A stretch of 64,000 nucleotides of DNA, from contig NC_045147.1 of the NCBI RefSeq assembly GCF_008831285.2, positions 23,584,981 through 23,648,980 on the forward strand, read 5' to 3'. The DNA comes from Nymphaea colorata (Eukaryota > Streptophyta > Magnoliopsida > Nymphaeales > Nymphaeaceae). Every line of letters begins with the position of its first letter. Position 1 is the first letter of the stretch. The position numbers and the translations under genes are program-made. Under the pieces are notes generated by a model, which was not told the origin of the DNA, ran no database searches, and saw only the letters and a list, made by a program, of their open reading frames with translations. This document shows positions 49,711 to 62,200 of the stretch, piece after piece.

Positions 49711-52700
49711 ATTGTCCTCTGGTTCTTCTTTTTCACGGGTGAGGAAAGGAGGGGCTTGTAAGTTAAACCTCTTTTTAGCTGTTAGGGATAGGATTCAGCA
49801 GGGGTTGTAAAAGGAATCGGTTCCGATCCGATACATGCCCATGACACGTATGGCCTGATAAGGCACGAACCGATACGAGACGATGCGTGTTGATATGCAT
49901 CTGTCTGGTACCGGATCTACAACAACGACTCAATCTTTTAAAGGTTGGCTTGATTATTGTCTGGGGAATAATTTTATTTGAAATGAGAAAAAAATAGTAA
50001 TATTACCAGATGAAATGGGGACGCATCCTCTCCTCCGTAGTGGCCGTGTCAGTTGATACTGGACACCGGTACTTTAAGATACGTATCTCGCGGGATACGG
50101 ACTCATCTTTTACAACATTGGCTGGAGTTTGGCCACGTAAAATACGCATTTTTTCCATGGTTTCATCCTTTTGGGTTCTCGAGATCGTAAATATTTAACG
50201 TCTTTTCATTGTTGTTCAGTTATTTAAGTAATTTTAAATCATTTAGGAGAGACTTTTACTTCGTATTTATAGGTGAAATGTTATAGTAAAATGGTTTTAT
50301 AAAATCTGGCGTCTGTACAGGTTCATCAATTTTGCCAACGTACATTTCGATGGCGATATGACATGGAAAAAGTTGTAAAAAAACCAGACCACTTGTTATC
50401 TAAAATGTAATTATTTAAGTAGCGAGCGCCGTGTGCTTTTATTTATCATTGCCAACTTAGCATTAGATGCTGACCTTTCATCTTCTTCTTTTTTTCTTAT
50501 GTGAAAAATTTGGAAACAAAAGTTATCCTGCTCTTTTTTGGGAAAATATAAATAGATATATAAGGACAGCATAATAAAAAAAATGTGCTTTAAAATGATA
50601 TTATAAATTATCACATACTTATCGGCTCCGAGAAATGAATGAAAAATAAGGATGGGCTGTTTACATTATAAAGGCCTCACCTATTGGACTTTTGTCATGA
50701 GAAAAAATAAGAAAATCCAAATGTATATATATATATATATATATAAGTGGCATTTCACATGGATTTTGCTAACAAAGGTTTCCATACCCCAAAGTTTGAG
50801 TCTGCCTGGTAGATTTTGCCCTTAACAGGTTTGAACGCCCAAGACTCATCTTGTTGTAATTAAAAATTGTTTCACCTTGTTGAGAACTCTTTCTAAGGGC
50901 AAACAGCTTATAGCTATCGTTTCTAATTGCCACGATGAAAGTCATCACAAAAAAAAATATTGATAATATTGACGTCGTTTAGAAAGTCATAGTTTCATTT
51001 TCTCTCTTTCTCTTTATATATATAACTCTGTATTCAGAGTCACACAATCATCGAACTAAGGGCGTCTAAAGCAAAAAAAATGATTGAGAGAAAAAACGAA
51101 GAAAAAAAATGTGGACTAATTTTAAATGACCAAAATAACATCAGTTTTTTCGCCTTGTTAATGATTTTGGTTAAATGACTAGATGACCCTAAAAAGCCAA
51201 AGTCATCATCAATTATATATATATAGTTCTTTCGGAAGACATGATGTTAATTAGAAAAAGAAAATAAGATTTTTCTTAGGTCTTTCCGCAAGTGGGTGAT
51301 TATACGTTTGGCATATACTACATGCCTTCTTATCTGATAAAATATTTGAAGTGGTACATATACCATATTTAATTGGAGTCCACCCGGCCATTCATTGTAA
51401 GCATAGCAAGCTGCACAAATTAAGTTAAACATGTGGAAGTTAAATTGTTTTTTGTTTTTTTTTTTACTAAAATAACCTTTAAAGGTGGGGAGAAGGTAAC
51501 AAATCAGTTTCCTCGAATGAAAATATTGTGCTGCTTGTTGTGGATATTTTGGTCTCTTGAAAAAGTAACTTAGCTTCCATATTTTCCACTTAATGTCCTT
51601 CATTTAATTTGCTTTAAATCAACGACTAGGTGATTCTTATCGAACTTCATGTTGAATGGTGACTCGACTTTTTAGAGTAATATCGTCACCTAATCAACAC
51701 CATTTCTTTCAACATGATGAATTGGTTTAAAAAAAAAAATATTACGAGTATTTTTGTCATTTATTATTAATTTCTCAATTTTTTTCATGTATTTCTCTCA
51801 ACCAACCAACCTTAATTAGATGGTTTGGTAACTCTGAATAGCTATATATATATATATATATGAACTGGTAATTCCAACATTGATCAGTAAAATGGTCGGT
51901 GAAGATCTTAAGTCTCCTCAGCGATGCATTTGAGTTACCTCATTTTATTATGTGTGATCGATATAAAGCGGCATTAGGTTCACATATTTCTTGGTTGGCG
52001 TACCGTTATTAGAATTTGGCTTTTCGTATTTAAAGATGTGTTAAACTATGTCGGCACAGCGCTATCACGAGATGCTTTGGATCTCTAAATAATATATATA
52101 TACAGTCTTTGTTTGCATAAAAATATCTGCAAGATTAAAGAGTAAAGAGGAGAAGGAGCAACAGAAATATCTCCAAGATTCCCCATGTGAAGAGGAGGAG
52201 AAGAAGAAGAGGGGAAAGACAAGACGAACGCAACGCGGCACAAGTTGAGATCTCAAGCACCGACTTGTAAAAGGCTTTTGGGTTGGAGAGCAGAGCCCCT
52301 AAAGCTATAGGACAAAAACTACTTTTTCTTTTCTTTTCTTTTCTTTGCCGCAGAAGCAGCGGAGTGCGTGGACAGAAGGTGGTCGACGAGAATTCGAATC
52401 CCGACGGCCGCCTTCTTCCTAAGGAGAAAAAAGGAAACCAATATCGCTCGTCTCCTCAAGGATGGTAGGCCCTTTTGCCTCCTTGATCAGCAGCCCAGCG
52501 CTAAGGCCTTCTCCCATGTGATTATCGTACCCACTCACATGAGAATGATGATGCGTTGATGTCGGTATATGATGAATCATAATTTCAAATTTGATTTGAT
52601 AGGTACCAAAAATATCATTTTTTAATAGACACATAATTTCTTAAAAAAATTTGTATGAAAAGTTTTAAAAATTAGTTTTCTTTTTTTTTTTTTTTATCAA

Positions 52701-55700
52701 GAGGGTGAGGACCCCTGCCAGTCTCCCTCCCTTTTGACGCCCACGATGATTGAAATCAGCACCCTTGCGCATGTTCAATATTGAACCCCAAAAAGCTTTT
52801 TTATTGTTACTTGTTACTTTTTTTTTTTTTCTTCAATTGATTCCATTTCCCTTCCATGGAAGTTGATCCCGGAGCCCACAAACTTTTTGCTTACATATCA
52901 GTTGTTTGATTTGGAACTTGTAGAAAGAAGGTCGAAGACGACACCTTATCAATACTTCTCTTTTGATTTTACACGAAGTAAAGGTGCAATTAGTAACTTG
53001 AATAATAGTCACGTGACTGTATTTATGCACAAAGTTTGATCGACTAATCAAGCTAGATTTTATGATCATAAAGAGTGTCAACTCAAGAATCCCTTCATCA
53101 GATTATTGTGGCCTCTACATACAAATATCTGTATTTTGATATATATATATATATATAATATGATGATTAACTCACTTAGTTGGATCTCGCCTAAAACAAG
53201 GAGATGGTCTAGGCAGGATCTTTCTGGGCTGAGTTTCCGTAGTCAAAGGCAGCTCGAACCCATTCTTTGCGCGGCTAATTACTCTTGGAACGGTGATTAA
53301 GTGGTCTAAGACAATAGTCCGAGTCAAACCCAAGTAATAGGTATAATATTGGCCGAGTTGGTGCAAGGTCAAACCGCGCCCTCGCCCACAACCAGCTCGC
53401 TTTAAATTAAGGGCACGAGATAGCCGCTTCTTGTTGACCAAATGCCGCGACGCGCTCTGTTCAGTACTCTGACCGGATCGATGAACCTCTCGTTTCAAGT
53501 GTTAACGTCAAGGAATCTTTGCAGCCAAAGCGGCCGCAAAATGTCGTTCCTCTAGAAGCCCGACCTTTGACCAACAATCTTTTACCTAAACGTTTTTGAG
53601 AAGATAATTTTGCTTTCCTTTTCGTAAGTTGGGATATTTTGGTTGCCATCCTTGTTTTATTATTTTTGTTTGATTATTTAAATATCCGTTCCTACTTAAT
53701 CAGCTGTCATTTATTAGCATGTTCATCCTTATCTAAAAAATATATGAAATCGATCAAGGGATGGTTTTGGGAACTTTTTATAAAAAAGTGTGACAAGAAC
53801 AATGTAGAACTTTGGGTAACATAACAAAACATTATTAAATTTTAAAAAAAAAAAAGGTTTATGGTTCATTCAAAGGCATTCTGCTATGTTAGTGTCCAAT
53901 GAATCTGCCTTAATAATTGTAGCATTCTTCAAATCTGTTTCATTTAATAAACATTCACTTAATGTCTTTACTTTAAAAGCATTGGTGTAGAAGCTCGCGC
54001 GCCCTACAAGTGCAATAGAACTGGTCCTGAAAAAGTGAACATGCTTTTTGTTATTTTTTGGAGAACTTAGGCGTGTCCTTGTAAAATATTTCTTATTCTA
54101 CTTTATATAAAATTTAGATGATCTTCCAAAGAAAGTTTGAGGGCATGTGCAGGCACGAGAACACAAAACGCACCTGCACGCCCACATGGACAATATCTTA
54201 TTATTTTTCGACGGCCTTTGAACTCTTAAATTGATACTTTGAAGTTATGACCGCACGCATCTTTTTTTGCGTGCAGCGCTAATATACATTGGAACGAGTC
54301 TATAAAGTATCCCGCGGTCTGCATTTTGGTATATAAAACAGATTCAATATGACTCGAAAGTTCCACCATTAGAATTTCACAGTTCACGAAGACGTATAAA
54401 GAAAGCAAAATATCCAATCTGATCTTCAAAATTTTGAACACGAAAGGGATGCATTGCATAATCCAAACACATACATCTGTTTCAGAGAACGTCCTCGTTG
54501 TTGGGCATCCAGAAATCAAACATTCCTGAAAGACTGTATCTTCAGTCTTGTGTGTACCTTAAGACTCTATCTCCTGCTCTTAAGACCAATCCTCGAAGAA
54601 TATGAAGGTGGGCAGACTTTTTGTAGTTCGTTGTTCATGCATTGGAAAAGAATGCAGTTTGAGTTTGGTGACACTGAGGAAGAAGAGTTTCTAACTTTCT
54701 AAGATTTGACGTGTATTGGTTCTGTTGGTAGTAGGTAGCGAAAGAAGAACATCCATGAACATAAATAAATATATAAACTCTGCTTTTCTGCTGGAAACCC
54801 CGTGCCGGGCACATGGGATTGGCTTTCAAATTTCAAAACTTCGGTAATGGTCATCGCCTCTGATATTTTTGGGCCTTAAGATATTTTTAGCATAGTTGGT
54901 AGAGCAAACCTGCGTCATCTTCATCAATGATCACATTATCTAGAAGGAGAGTTGTTGCGGTAGCTTGCAAACTCCAGAGCTTGTGTTTATATGACGTAAT
55001 TCTCTCATATATCACACCATCATGACGTTGAGGATGAGGATCATGGAGAGAGCTAGAGACCTAACAACCAACACCTATAAGCAGACAATTTTTTTTATAG
55101 AGTTAGACGCTAAAAGCCTAATACGTCTATTTTTGGTGCTTTAGAGTTATGTTTCAACTTACATTTGCATATCAGCGTCTCTAAGAAAGTTAACATTTTG
55201 AAAATTTGACTGACCACCTACCAGCGCGCCCCATCTATTGCACCAAACCTCCTAAGACATTTTTTCTTTTAAAATAAATGAAACATATTAAAGCAACTAA
55301 TCTTCAAAACTTGTCCTTTTCTAAATTAATTATACCGTTGATTTGTCGTACTTAAAAAGAATAATGTTTCATGTGGAATCTGGATTCTTAAGTTTCCCAG
55401 TATAAAAGATGACATCGTATACGTCTCTGCTGTTTTTCAGTCATGATGTCGATCACTTTCAGTTCTGTGGGAAAGCTTCAAAAGGAATGGATGAATGTGG
55501 CTAATGCAGTGAGGATGATTATTAAAAAGAAAAAAATTGGATCGATGGACCAAATTAGGAGCGAAACTTTGGGTGCAACAGGGTCCGGATAACGACAAAA
55601 CAGGATCCAGATTGGGGTCCAATATTCAGATCTAGTCTGCGAAAGTACTGGCTTTCGTGGGAACCAGACCCACGTCTCGCAACTCCAAAGCTGAATCTTA

Positions 55701-57310
55701 ACCCAGTTGTCATGCCAAGCTGGTTGCATGTCTCAATATAATGCGTTTAGATTGGATCTTGGCCATGTGGAGGGATACCACCGGGTCATTTAATTCAATC
55801 CCGCTTGATTTGGTAGAATAGAATTGATCCTACCAATGTAATATCTTGATTATGTGTCAAAAGATTAAAGCATATTCACCAAACACTTTATTCAAAAGCA
55901 GCACAAATCTATCTGTGCCTTCGTGGAAGATTCTTAATGAAGTCCATTCCTCTTGTTTTTCGATTCTTTGGCTACGTTGGTGTCTCTAAGATCTAGAAAA
56001 ATAGAGCTCATAGAAATCAAACTAGATATAGGTCTCTTTACGTACCTCTATCCTGACCTGCTATATTAATGCTCCTTAAGACACATACATGAAATACTAT
56101 GTCGTTGTCCCTGTTATACCGAACACTCCCATAGATTGTGAACTGGATTTGAATCAATCAAGTTTATTAACCCTTTCCCCTATTTAAAACAAACTTTTGC
56201 TTTGAAACCTTGTTAGGGTCTGTCAAGCCTTGGCTGCATGAGAAAATTCATATCTGGCCTTGTCGGAATTGAGACCAGGTTGCTTTTGTTGAGTCTCTCA
56301 ATAATATAGGCCAAATATCTGAACCAGAGTTGTTAGTGCACTAATTAGAGTACATTAATAACCAAAGTACACTAAAACCAAATGAAGGGGTCTCATGTTT
56401 AGGGGCTTAGCAAGGCAAATTGGTGGCACTTTGATTTCTTCTCTGCCAACAGTGTCCAACCAGCACTTGATGTAAAAATCGCTTTTAGATATGATAGCTG
56501 GCCCTTTCTACTCTGAAAAACCTTATCTCAGGATCCAGATGGCCAGCCTTTGGCCGTTGAATTAGTAGTGTGTGTGCGTGAGACCGAGAGCTTTCCTTCT
56601 TTTGCTTGAATTGTAGATGTACTGCAAGTGGAATATCTAACTTACGATTACAAACCGGTTTTGCTTGAGCCAGACTCAGACCTACAAAATCAGCGCATTA
56701 AATTCAAAAAAATGGCTTTTGAAAGAAACGTGGAGTAGAATTTCAATAATGTTGCTAGTTTTTTGAAAGAAATGTAAAGTTGAACAGCAAAATTTTGGAG
56801 GAAACGTGCGGTTTCCTCCCTGTCCTTTATACATCTAGAAGAATTTACTTTCAAGAAGAAGGAACTGTAACTTGTCTGACAAGGTTTGGGAAGTATTATA
56901 ATGAAAAAATTCTTCTGTTTGGTTAATGAAATTAACGACCTTAAAAAGGGGAATGAGAGTAGAGCTGTAGATGAAATAACTTTTAATTGACTTTTCAAGG
57001 ACACAGAACACATGAAGCCCTTCGTTTGTCAATCACAACTACGCAGGAAAAGGTTAGAAATTGCCCTTCAAAATGACCGTTACAATCATTGGAAGCAGGT
57101 TTCATCTCTTGCTGATCCGGGTATTCATTGTAACAATATGAACGGAGGCAAGCACAACTGCCCGTGTCCAGCACTCTCACACAGAGTATCTGAATCGTCT
57201 CTATTTACCTATGAAGTTAATATTGTTGCTCACAATAGGCCAGAGCATCGGCCCATTGTGACCATTTTCTTTGGTCATCTGAAGCTCAGCAAAAGAGAAG
57301 GTGCGATGAA
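49711..57310. other. Long intergenic region with microsatellites, no gene supported
   Basis: About 7.6 kb of AT-rich DNA. (TA)n runs lie at 50723-50745, 51843-51861 and about 53140-53157. Poly-A and poly-T runs are scattered through it. Small frames at 52.3-52.6, 53.2-53.5 and 54.2-54.7 kb have no recognised domain and no exon structure. A segment at 53.18-53.56 kb is GC-richer and might be transposon-derived, but no ends were found. Confidence 0.5.
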
Positions 57311-57606
57311 GCGTCATTGCCACCTTCATTTTCTGCATCTTCAGCAATTGATGTTGGCAGTAGAGGTACGAAGTTCGACGTTTTTCTGAGCTTGGGAGGT
57401 GCAGAAACACGCAAGGGCTTCATTTTTGCCAGGCCTTGGAAGATAAGGGCATTTCGACCTTCCTCAACAACGAGGGGCTGATCAAAGGGAAGAGTGTCGG
57501 CGAGCCCTTTGGTTACATTAGGAAATCGAAGATCATTGTGGCCGTCTCCTCAAGAAATTGCGAAAGCCATAGACTACGGGAGATTTCTGTGTTTATCAGT
57601 AGCTAG
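57311..57606 (+). pseudogene. TIR-domain fragment of a TIR-NBS-LRR-type resistance gene
   Basis: One frame from 57311 gives a Ser-rich lead-in and then KFDVFLSLGGAETRKGF, the first strand and loop of a plant TIR domain (57371-57421). The match then moves to another frame from about 57433: ALEDKGISTFLNNEGL, then SKIIVAVSSRNCE. That frame ends in TAG at 57604-57606. So there is at least one frameshift and a loss of everything after the first two thirds of the TIR domain. No NB-ARC or LRR sequence follows within the window. It is an isolated relic, with no in-frame ATG close upstream. Confidence 0.85.
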
Positions 57607-59202
57607 AGCCCACTCACAGGCCGGGCCTTAGACAATATGATCTTGGCCCGATACCAGGCCCAGTTTGACAACGGCACGGGTATTTAACAAGGTCAGTTTT
57701 TGGGTTCGGCCGGCTCGATGCTCAAGCCTAGCTCAATCTCAGGCACATTTAAAGTCATTAAAGTCATCTGAAACGTCGACTACACAGCAAAATAAAATTC
57801 CGTGTATATATAATATATATATATCAGCCGGCAATCGAATGTTGGATGACAAATTTAGTAAAACCCTTAACAAAAAGAGCATTAGCAAAGTCTTCAGTGC
57901 ACCAATGGTATATAGTGTATTTAAAAACGTTTATTGTAGTTTTAGCAGCACACACATACATATATATATGTATATAATCCTCCAGCCATCCATCCGATCA
58001 TGGCCTTCCGATACCATGCATCCGGGCAGCATATACTAAAACCTGGGATGGACAAATTAAGGATTATATACATATTGAACTCAGCCGGTTGTCAGATGGG
58101 GTACAACAACAACATAATTACAAGCTAATATTAACAATTACATTTAATGAAAATATTAGCGGCAGTTTATGGTATAACATTGGTTTATAAAATTTACATT
58201 GACTATTTTTGACACATTTGTCCCAGCCTTTTCAACATTGAAACATCGGGTAATTGGTAGATTTTAAATTTCTTATGTACGTATATGTGTGAATTGAAAT
58301 CAGTTAACTGTCAAATTTTGCCGGATGACAAAGTTCTTGGAAACATAGTTGAAAACTCCACGCAATCGTATGACATGGGTTGACGGTGCTTTCAACAATG
58401 GTTTATAGTCCATTCAAGTACGAGTTCCAAAGGATTTTGACATCCGGCACACACACACACACTGACACACACACATATATATATAAAATATTGGTCATGA
58501 ACAAAATCCAGGCCATTAAAAACGGTTTGGTAAAATAAATTTTTAGAATCTAACTGTATTGATATGATCTTAACAATGTTTTAATGAGAATCATGTACTA
58601 AGTCAGTCATTTTTTCAAGTTTAACATGTTTTTTTTAATAACAAGAAACGAACATCTCTAAAGGGACCAAATGCTTTATCGTAGAAAAACAATTGTTTTT
58701 CTTAAAACAATTTGAATTAAAACTTGTTTTATGTTGAGTTGGCATTCACAAACGTATTAGAATGTTAAAATTTATCGGTAAAGACCAGACCAATAAGGTA
58801 AAATGCAAAAACCAGTCCTCTTAATTGTGTGTTAAAAAATATTGTAAACACAGTATGAACGTCTTAATGTTCATAATCTCTAATTCAATATAAATCATGT
58901 ATTAGTGCAAGTTAATAATTTTATCAAAATTATTGACTTTTCTACTACCAAAATTTTATGCTAAAAGTGCCGTTCAATTTTCCTGTGTTAATTAAAGCAT
59001 GGATCTTCAAATTTTTGATGCTATAATAGCTGTTCATTTTTTATTATTAAAAAAATGATTAGTGCAAAAGAGACTAACATAATACACGTTCGTCATCAAA
59101 TCACTCTCCTTAAGGTTATATTGCACAAAAAAAATACTTTTAACAATTATTTTTAGTGGAACTTGTTTTTGCCTCTTACCTAAGTGATATGGTATTTACC
59201 AA
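57607..59202. other. Intergenic, no gene supported
   Basis: AT-rich spacer. A short CA-rich stretch at about 58448-58475 and small TA runs near 57.81 and 57.96 kb were the only simple repeats noticed. Confidence 0.5.

Positions 59203-59293
<91 letters not shown>
59203..59293. repeat. Compound (TC)n(TA)n microsatellite, about 91 bp
   Basis: About 13 TC units (59203-59229) run straight into about 32 TA units (59229-59293) without interruption. It is the longest simple repeat in the window and probably highly variable in length. Confidence 0.97.
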
Positions 59294-59296
<3 letters not shown>

Positions 59297-62200
59297 CTAT
59301 GTTTTAATAACCGCGAGGTAAGTAACTACTGTGAACTGTTTCACGTAATTCCTTGTCGCGAGGATCAATGTAACGAGACCACTTCCGCAAATAATGGTAT
59401 TAGTGCCAGATCGGCGATACGGCAAAATTGGTCGATAGATATCATCATTTGTTGTTCAAATTTAAAAATGATTTAAACTAATAAAAGAAACGCAAGTGTC
59501 GGTCTTGTGCCCTGCATATTGACCGGTATGCTCCAACACAGAGCACTTTTTAGAACACTGAAGGAAATAATATCACAAATAAATCGCTGAAACCAAATTG
59601 CTACCAGTTTGATAAGCAGATTTAGAACGACGTCCTCAAGGTGAGCGGTTTAGAGCATGCTGATAGTTGACAACTTAATTAAGTTAAAATATTTAGGATC
59701 CTTTATCTGCTAATAAACGTTCATCATGTAATCCGCTGTGACAAAGATCTTGCCGTGTTCTGTCACATCTGTGTGACGTATTGATGAAGTTATAGCACCG
59801 GTAACGGAACATCTCTTGATCCATACAATTCCCGCATGAAAGGAAATGCAGGAGATGATGGCTGGCAAACAACTCGAAGGCAATCTGCTTTGGTTCTAAA
59901 GGCGCCACCATCTTGTTTTCACAAGGGAAGAGCCAGAAACTAGCTTCAGATGGAATCTGTTGTTTGGTTTATTTATACACAAAACACGAAAAAAAATTGA
60001 AAGGAAAGAAGTGAGAGATCATTGACTGTGCACTTGCAGGCGACGTGAAGAAGTCAGACCAATGAGCAAGTTCCAACTTTCAATCTTGTCTGCAATCCCG
60101 GGAGCCACTCACGGCAATATCTCATATTAAATACTTGAGAAGGTCAAATGAAATCAAACCAATGAAGAAGTTCCAACTTCCAATCATGTCTGCAACGCGG
60201 ATACACACACCGTATATATATTATCTGACATTCTCATATTAAACACTTCAGAAACTCATGAACCAGTGAATTAGCTTCAGCTGAAAGAAATAACTATATT
60301 TTCAAAGGAGTCATCAGAGTTTTTTCTGAATTACTGTGAGCCAAGAGGTATAACACGCTTCAGATATCAAAAGCAACCGAAGTATGTGCGACGAATTCAA
60401 CGATAATGCAAGTAGAGTAATACGGTACGGGACAATTTCTAAAAAGATGCATTACTATGTACGCGCTAAATCCTACTGCTTGACAAGCATAAACAAATAA
60501 TGATTAACTTTCTCCTATACGCTTGGATGTTTGAGATTAACTTACATAAATTTGCTGTATGCTGAGTATATTGAACTGGGGATGATAGACTGCAAGTAAA
60601 TAAATGAAAGGAAAACTTGTGATCAAAATAAACCTGATGCCAGAAGGCTGCTTTTCTAAATACAAGGAGCAAGGACTGTGGGTTGCCATTAGTATCGGCG
60701 CAGCAGACGATTCGTTTTTTAATGTTCGGGTGGAGGGGTTTGTCATTGTGCTATGGTCCCCCAATCTGCATGACATGTGGCCTTTTTTATATTTTTATAA
60801 ATACTTTTCAAAAAATATCATATTATATAATAATCATAATAGAAAACCGGCATTAAGTTGTCGGCCTGTTTCGTGTGCATAAGGAACTCAAAGTACTCAT
60901 GCATTGATATAAACTAGCTTTGTTGTTAATTGGGATTCAGGAATATGGCCGATGGATATTCCATCTGAATACCTGTTCTTCACTCCATGTGATTCACCAT
61001 GGATTGGCTCCATGTATTTCTCACAGATGGAGGCTACATGCCTCATTGCTGGCAGTAGTTACAAATAACACTCCAAAAGTTGCGTTGCTTGTTCGGCAGT
61101 ATTATATTATTATAGAAATGTTGATACCTTATCGTGCGTTTTGGCCACGATCTGCCTCCCATCTTCAAGGTCCACAACTAAGGACAAGTGGGTCATTTTT
61201 CTCGTCCAACGAGAACATAGATTCTCGAACAAATTTGTGGATCAAAAACATGTTGACTTGCCCTGTTAGACCCGTCAGTCCTGACATTTTCAAGTTTGAC
61301 AAACACAATTATAAGGCAAAAAAGTCTAGAAATGATACCCGGAAGGCGGGGAGGCAATTTGCATCCTCCTTCTTAGGACCAAGTTCCCAAGACCCAAATT
61401 TCCCTTCATGTTTGCTGTAATGCTCAATTATAGCAGGAACAAAGAAGGATTAGATGTATTGAACGAGAGAAGGAGATGAGGTGAATGTGGAGTTGTGAAG
61501 GTGAATTAAATAAGGGCAAGTGGGGTTGGGAGGGGGAATATAAATAACGAAAAGGAAAAGCACGTCCATTGAAGGTGGTCAAGCAGGACGGCCATTGAAG
61601 GTCGGGTCAAGCGGGAGCCTGTTCCACCGTCAGCACGGATTTTAATGCATGCAAGGGGTCCGCTTTTCCCCAAAGACGCCAAGTAAGCCGACCTCGTTCG
61701 GTCAAACTCATTTTTTCTGCGGGTGCGGGTTCAAGGACAGTCGCCGTGTGGAGGCCAGGCGCCTTCCTGTTATTTTATTTGGTTTGACTCGCCATACCTA
61801 CCAATTTCCGGCGACTTTTTCTTTCTATTTTTTCAGGTTCGTCCCTCATATATTGGCACTTTTATCTTTAGAAGTTTTAACTATGGCCTAGCAGCAGGTT
61901 GGTACATCTACAAAATAATAATAATAATAAAAAAACTTGGTGTGCATAAGGGCCATGGCGTATCTGGTTGGGTTATACAGAGCTGTCCGCTGGTACATTT
62001 TTTAAACACACTTCATGCAGTTCTCTTCTCTTTCATCTTCGGTTGTTTGTTCACTGTTCGAAATTGTGGGATGCATTCACCGACAAATATGACCAAAGGT
62101 TTGGGTGTGAGGGGTTCCTGATTGATTTCGACGTCTGACCGAATCCAGAAGCTGTTCACTTAATTTGTTTTGTTTTGAGAAGTCGTCAACCGTAGCTCTG

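Noticed and set aside
52383-52404. tRNA-like TTCGAATCCCG sequence
   Set aside because: The flanking bases cannot form a T-arm or acceptor stem, and no D- or anticodon arm precedes it.
61330-61413. 27-codon minus-strand small frame starting MKGNLGLGNLVLRRRM
   Set aside because: It is short, and the nearest good TATA sequence faces the other way. Nothing supports translation.
60920-61420. 166-codon plus-strand frame
   Set aside because: No recognisable domain, no neighbouring exons and no conserved motif. It may be chance or an old relic; evidence is too thin to call a gene.
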